A stretch of 17,018 nucleotides of DNA from Acidobacteriota bacterium. Lineage in GTDB: Bacteria; Actinomycetota; Acidimicrobiia; Spongiisociales; UBA5794. Positions 14,631 to 17,018 of this stretch are shown piece by piece. The notes beneath the pieces were generated by a model. It had not been told where the DNA came from. It did not search any database and was given only the letters and a program-made list of their open reading frames with translations. Position 1 is the stretch's first letter; every line of letters begins with the position of its first letter. The stretch covers positions 1 to 17,018 of the forward strand of contig JACZST010000011.1 of assembly GCA_022574065.1 (NCBI GenBank). The letters run 5' to 3'. The translations under genes were made by a program, and so were the position numbers.

Positions 14631-14748
14631 ATGTCCGATCGGGTAGCGGGACGTCCGCGTCGCGTCCCCCCGATGTCCGATCGCGTAGCGGGACGTCCGC
14701 GTCGCGTCTCCCCAATGTCAGATCGCGTAGCGGGACGTCCTTTTGGCG
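14631..14748. repeat. Three-copy imperfect tandem repeat, 42-bp period
   Basis: Copies begin at 14631, 14673 and 14715, each starting ATGTCCGATC or ATGTCAGATC and holding GTAGCGGGACGTCC. The first two are nearly identical over the whole unit; the third diverges after about 34 bp. A period divisible by three leaves one frame open (MSDRVAGRPRRV repeated), but there is no ribosome site and no known family. The rest of 14540-14956 holds nothing I recognise. Confidence 0.75.
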
Positions 14749-14956
14749 TTGAGGCGTCGGATCCGCCCGGTGTCCTATGCCAGACGGATCCAAAACGGGG
14801 CTTAGAAGGGTTCTGACCGGCCGCGGGGTCCGGTCAATACCTTGGAGTCGAGCGTGCGCCCATAATCGGGATTATTTCAAGTTCACCTCGGCGTGCGCTC
14901 TCAAGCTGGCCGTGTTATCCGAACCGAGTGCTGAATGGCGGGAGGGGGACGAGGTT

Positions 14957-15370
14957 TCAGGCGTCACCGCCGGCGCGAGCCCGCCCGGGTCGAGTACGCC
15001 ACATGATGGTTGCTGCGAGGACTCCGACTCCCATTACCACGACCGCCAGTGACGAAACTACGACGAGTGCCTTCGCATCGGCGAAAACCGTTTAGCACAG
15101 CATGCCATCGGAAATGAATTCACAAGTGACTTGGCGGCCCAGCACATCGATGTCCACGACCCGTACCGCAGTCTCGCCCGGGCTTTCCCGGATCCGACAG
15201 AACGTCTCATAGCTCTTGGCCAGGGAGACCAGCGTGAGCCAGGACATTGCCAGCAGGGCAACTACGACCATGAGCAGGCCGGCCGCGCGCCACAAGGCAC
15301 GCCATGAGCTGACGAACAATGTCGACTCTGACAGCTCGGCCGTGTGTCCTCCTCGAGGAGCCCACGACAT
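14957..15370 (-). pseudogene. Two-TM membrane protein gene split by an in-frame TAA
   Basis: From ATG 15370 the frame gives an N-terminal half with a TM helix (AAGLLMVVVALLAMSWLTLV) and an outer loop ending EFISDGMLC, then TAA at 15094-15092. The same frame goes on without another stop through TVFADAKALVVVSSLAVVVM and GVGVLAATIMWRTRPGRA, a second strong TM helix with a basic tail, to TGA at 14957. This is what a two-TM protein broken by one nonsense change should look like. If the first stop is the natural end, the product is 92 residues with one TM. The start has no good ribosome site. The family is not recognised. Confidence 0.55.
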
Positions 15371-15587
15371 GTCTCGGCTGCGTACACCGAACGCCTCCTA
15401 TCGGGTGATCGCCACGACCGAGGGGAACCAACGGAGAGACCCGGGTTCCGTGACTGATCACATCCTGATAACGGATTCCCGAGAACGGGCCGGGACCAGG
15501 TGGGACCGACCGGAGAGCGGAATCCGCGAAACCCAAGGTGACGCTACAAATCGGGACGAGCCGGGACCAGGCGGAACCCCCTTCTCC
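15371..15587. other. Spacer with nothing recognised
   Basis: No gene is supported. A minus-strand frame running over the tRNA-like block (translation containing EGIRTPDPLTAS) is a by-product of that RNA-gene sequence and is not called. Confidence 0.4.
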
Positions 15588-15632
15588 TGACTAGCAGTCA
15601 AGGGGTCAGGGGTTCGAATCCCCTCAGCTCCA
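15588..15632 (+). other. tRNA-Ala-like 3' half, probable attachment-site remnant
   Basis: The stretch can be folded as the 3' half of a tRNA: anticodon arm CCTGA-CTAGCAG-TCAAG (one mismatch; loop with T33 and anticodon AGC), variable GGGTC, T-arm AGGGG-TTCGAAT-CCCCT, acceptor strand CAGCTCC and discriminator A. The T at position 70 would give the G3-U70 pair typical of tRNA-Ala; tmRNA has the same kind of acceptor. No D-arm or matching 5' acceptor GGAGCTG or GGGGCTG lies upstream, so it is not a full gene. Such 3' halves are typical of sites left by tyrosine integrases. Confidence 0.6.
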
Positions 15633-15633
15633 C

Positions 15634-15667
15634 GAAGCAGAACCGTTTTGACAGAACGGGTTTCTGC
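15634..15667 (+). terminator. Hairpin just after the tRNA-like block
   Basis: GCAGAA and CCGTT pair with AACGG and TTCTGC around a short loop, with a small bulge. This is the usual place for a tRNA-gene terminator. No clear T-run follows. Confidence 0.4.
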
Positions 15668-15699
15668 CTCCCCCATCAGAGAGGGAGAGGATGCCAACC

Positions 15700-15790
15700 C
15701 GCCGACCAACGACCTGTACTGCCCCGGCTCAGCCGTGACTCGTGGCCAAATGGCTGCGTTCCTGGTGAAAGCCCTCGACCTGCCCGCGAA
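15700..15790 (+). pseudogene. SLH (S-layer homology) domain fragment
   Basis: The frame reads PTNDLYCPGSAVTRGQMAAF followed by LVKALDLPA. The 'yCP...VTRGQMAAFL..AL.LP' pattern is that of SLH domains that anchor surface proteins to the cell wall in actinobacteria. The fragment has about 30 residues, no start of its own and no continuation. It stops where the integrase remnant on the other strand begins. I read it as a broken end of a former surface-protein gene. Confidence 0.65.
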
Positions 15791-15925
15791 CGTGCTCCGA
15801 GCAGGACGAGGATCGGTCCACTCACCCCGCAGCCGATCGACCTCTTGGGCAGCCAGCCAACGCTCAGCGTCGACCTTGCGGCGGAACGACTTCGAGCGCT
15901 CGTCACCCCCAGGCGGGTAGTAGCA
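15785..15925 (-). pseudogene. N-terminal fragment of a tyrosine-type phage integrase
   Basis: On the minus strand the frame reads YYPPGGDERSKSFRRKVDAE, then RWLAAQEVDRLRGEWTDP and ARSTFA. This is the arm-type DNA-binding N-terminus of actinobacterial tyrosine integrases (typically YY.P.G.ERSK.F.RK.DAERWL...RG.W.DP.....TF). Only about 45 residues remain: no start, no core-binding domain and no catalytic R-H-R-Y part. With the tRNA-like 3' half about 155 bp away it marks a decayed integrative element. Confidence 0.7.
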
Positions 15926-15980
15926 GGAGACCGAAGTAGCCGCCGAGGGTTGTGATCAGGGTGGTGTCCCCGTTGGCGGC

Positions 15981-16011
15981 TTCAACACTTCTCGAGTGTT
16001 CCGGATAGATT
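15981..16011 (+). promoter_or_regulatory. Inverted repeat and possible promoter before the ClpB-like gene
   Basis: AACACT (15984-15989), TCTCG, AGTGTT (15995-16000) form a perfect 6-bp inverted repeat. It lies between a weak -35 (TTCAAC, 15981) and a -10-like TAGATT (16006-16011). clpB genes are usually under heat-shock repressors (HspR, HrcA); this repeat matches neither known operator fully. Confidence 0.35.
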
Positions 16012-16027
16012 GCGTTGCGGAGACAGG

Positions 16028-17018
16028 ATGGATATCAACACCTTTACCCAGAAAGCCCAGCAGGCAGTCCTCGCTGCTCGCGAGGGTGCTTCGGGTCGAA
16101 ATCACCAGCAGGTGACCCTGGCCCACCTGGCGGAAGCGTTGTTCGGCCAGCCCGACACCATCATTCTTCCCTTGCTGGCCAGGCTTGAAGTCGACCGCAG
16201 CGACATCACGGGTCCGCTGCGACGCCTGCTGGAGGGCGTCCCCCAGGTCTTTGGCGCCGCCGTCGAGGTCGGCTTTTCCCCCGACACTATCAAGGTACTC
16301 GAAGCCGCCGAGGCCGAGAAGTCCTCGATGAAAGACACCTACGTTTCGGTCGAGCACATTCTGTTGGCTTTGGCCGTCGCCGATGGTGAGACCGGCGACC
16401 TGCTCCGTGCCGCGGGGCTCACCAAGGCCGCCATCCTGGGCGCTCTGGCCGAGGTACGCGGCGCCCAGCGCGTCACCTCGCAAACACCGGAAGACACCCT
16501 GGCCCCGCTAGAGCAGTTCGGGCGTGACCTCGTCGAGGCGGCGCGCCAGGTTGGTGATCCACAGGCCCTCCACGAGGCCCTTTTCATAAAGCTTGCGCTT
16601 GAGATCGACCCACATACGGAAGATCGACTAGCAGACGGTGATGAACTGATGAGACTGGGCGAGTCAAGCGGCAACAGAGAGACCCAAGTGTATGGCACCT
16701 TCTTCCGGAGGATGAGTTTCCTGGAACTCGGTCAGCTAGCTAGAGCAGACCAGGAGCTGGAGTCTTTGATTGTCTTGGCGGAAGAGATCCGACGTCCGCT
16801 CTGGCTGGCTTGGACGGCGCTCTCACGAGCAGGACATGCTCTATTGCACGGCCGATTTACTGAGACGGAGGAGTGGACGGCACGCGCCGAGACGCTCGCC
16901 GAGCGGGCTCAAGATCCGACAGCGGAATTGTTTATCCCGATGCAAGAGATGTTACGTCTGGAGATGCTGGGAAGACTGAACGAGCTTGATCAACGGCACA
17001 GGACGCGCCTGGAAGACG
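16028..17018 (+). CDS. ClpB N-terminal domain fused in frame to a TPR-like region (3' end outside window)
   Basis: Residues 1 to about 174 are a normal ClpB N-terminus: MDINTFTQKAQQAVLAAREG, two Clp_N repeats (second around YVSVEHILLALAVADGE), then EDTLAPLEQFGRDLVEAARQ. ClpB should go on with GKLDPVIGRD and the first AAA+ domain. Instead, after nt 16549 the frame continues VGDPQALHEALFIKLALEID, then LMRLGESSGN, FLELGQLARADQELESLIVL and GRFTETEEWTARAETLAERA. This helical repeat pattern is like the TPR regions of LuxR/MalT-type regulators and class III cyclases. Codon use shifts at the same place (ATA, AGA, CTA, TTA, TCA appear). The frame is open to the window end (330 codons). GGAG lies 6 nt before ATG 16028. 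It may be a real fusion, a recombination product or an assembly join. Confidence 0.8.
   Translation, partial: MDINTFTQKAQQAVLAAREGASGRNHQQVTLAHLAEALFGQPDTIILPLLARLEVDRSDITGPLRRLLEGVPQVFGAAVEVGFSPDTIKVLEAAEAEKSSMKDTYVSVEHILLALAVADGETGDLLRAAGLTKAAILGALAEVRGAQRVTSQTPEDTLAPLEQFGRDLVEAARQVGDPQALHEALFIKLALEIDPHTEDRLADGDELMRLGESSGNRETQVYGTFFRRMSFLELGQLARADQELESLIVLAEEIRRPLWLAWTALSRAGHALLHGRFTETEEWTARAETLAERAQDPTAELFIPMQEMLRLEMLGRLNELDQRHRTRLED

Noticed and set aside
14631..14748. CRISPR array
   Set aside because: The whole 42-bp unit repeats with no unique spacers, there are only three units, and no cas gene is near.
15092..15094. Stop codon recoding at the TAA in the two-TM gene
   Set aside because: TAA is not used for Sec (UGA) or pyrrolysine (UAG); no recoding signal is seen, so a nonsense mutation is simpler.
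15458..15709. 83-codon minus-strand protein with EGIRTPDPLTAS
   Set aside because: Its sequence is the translation of the tRNA-like block read backwards plus flanking DNA; it has no ribosome site.

Overview
The window is GC-rich (roughly 60-65% by eye), uses GTG and other alternative starts, and has dense, overlapping coding on both strands. The chromosome-segregation and housekeeping order scpA-scpB-rluB-aroA-cmk, the T/P-rich lipoprotein, and the DUF11-type and SLH-type surface-protein fragments suggest a high-GC actinobacterium, perhaps of the Acidimicrobiia/environmental type. That lineage is an inference from gene content and order; no rRNA gene or complete tRNA gene is present.

Layout. 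(1) 1-540 (+): C-terminal end of a secreted repeat (DUF11/DUF7507-like) protein. (2) 686-5003 (-): a tight operon transcribed scpA > scpB > rluB > aroA > cmk, with overlapping genes. rluB has no ATG/GTG/TTG in the expected place, and Cmk carries a C-terminal DUF1801-like domain. Inverted copies of one dispersed repeat lie just outside each end of the operon. (3) 5129-5262: two tandem copies of a two-hairpin intergenic repeat. (4) 5269-7607 (-): lipoprotein, LtrA-like membrane protein and an OsmC-family protein. The OsmC reading frame contains a UGA exactly at the first active-site Cys position, followed at the right distance by a perfect hairpin, so it is best read as a selenoprotein. (5) 7833-8528 (-): a two-TM membrane protein whose promoter overlaps a perfect TTGTGAA-N4-TTCACAA palindrome (Rex-like, also CRP/FNR-like). 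(6) 9170-10879 (+): UbiB/ABC1-family atypical kinase. (7) 11463-12833 (+): APC-family permease with His/Met-rich ends.

(8) 12834-16027 is a loose accessory zone. It holds a truncated 40-aa membrane ORF, a small membrane-anchored protein (-), a divergent SHOCT protein (+), a frameshifted cupredoxin remnant, a 42-bp tandem repeat, a two-TM gene split by an in-frame TAA, a tRNA-Ala-like 3' half, an SLH-domain remnant and an N-terminal tyrosine-integrase remnant. I read this as the scar of an integrative element that used a tRNA-type site. (9) 16028-end (+): a frame that begins as a normal ClpB N-terminal domain but switches after about residue 174 to a TPR-like region with different codon use, and runs off the window.

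The core operon supplies condensin subunits (ScpA/ScpB), a 23S rRNA pseudouridine synthase (RluB), the shikimate-pathway enzyme EPSP synthase (AroA) and CMP kinase (Cmk). The remaining genes point to redox and peroxide handling (Sec-OsmC, possible Rex control) and perhaps metal handling (Met/His-rich permease, cupredoxin remnant). The strongest candidate for something new is the selenocysteine OsmC, followed by the ClpB-N/TPR chimera, the non-canonical rluB start and the Cmk-DUF1801 fusion.
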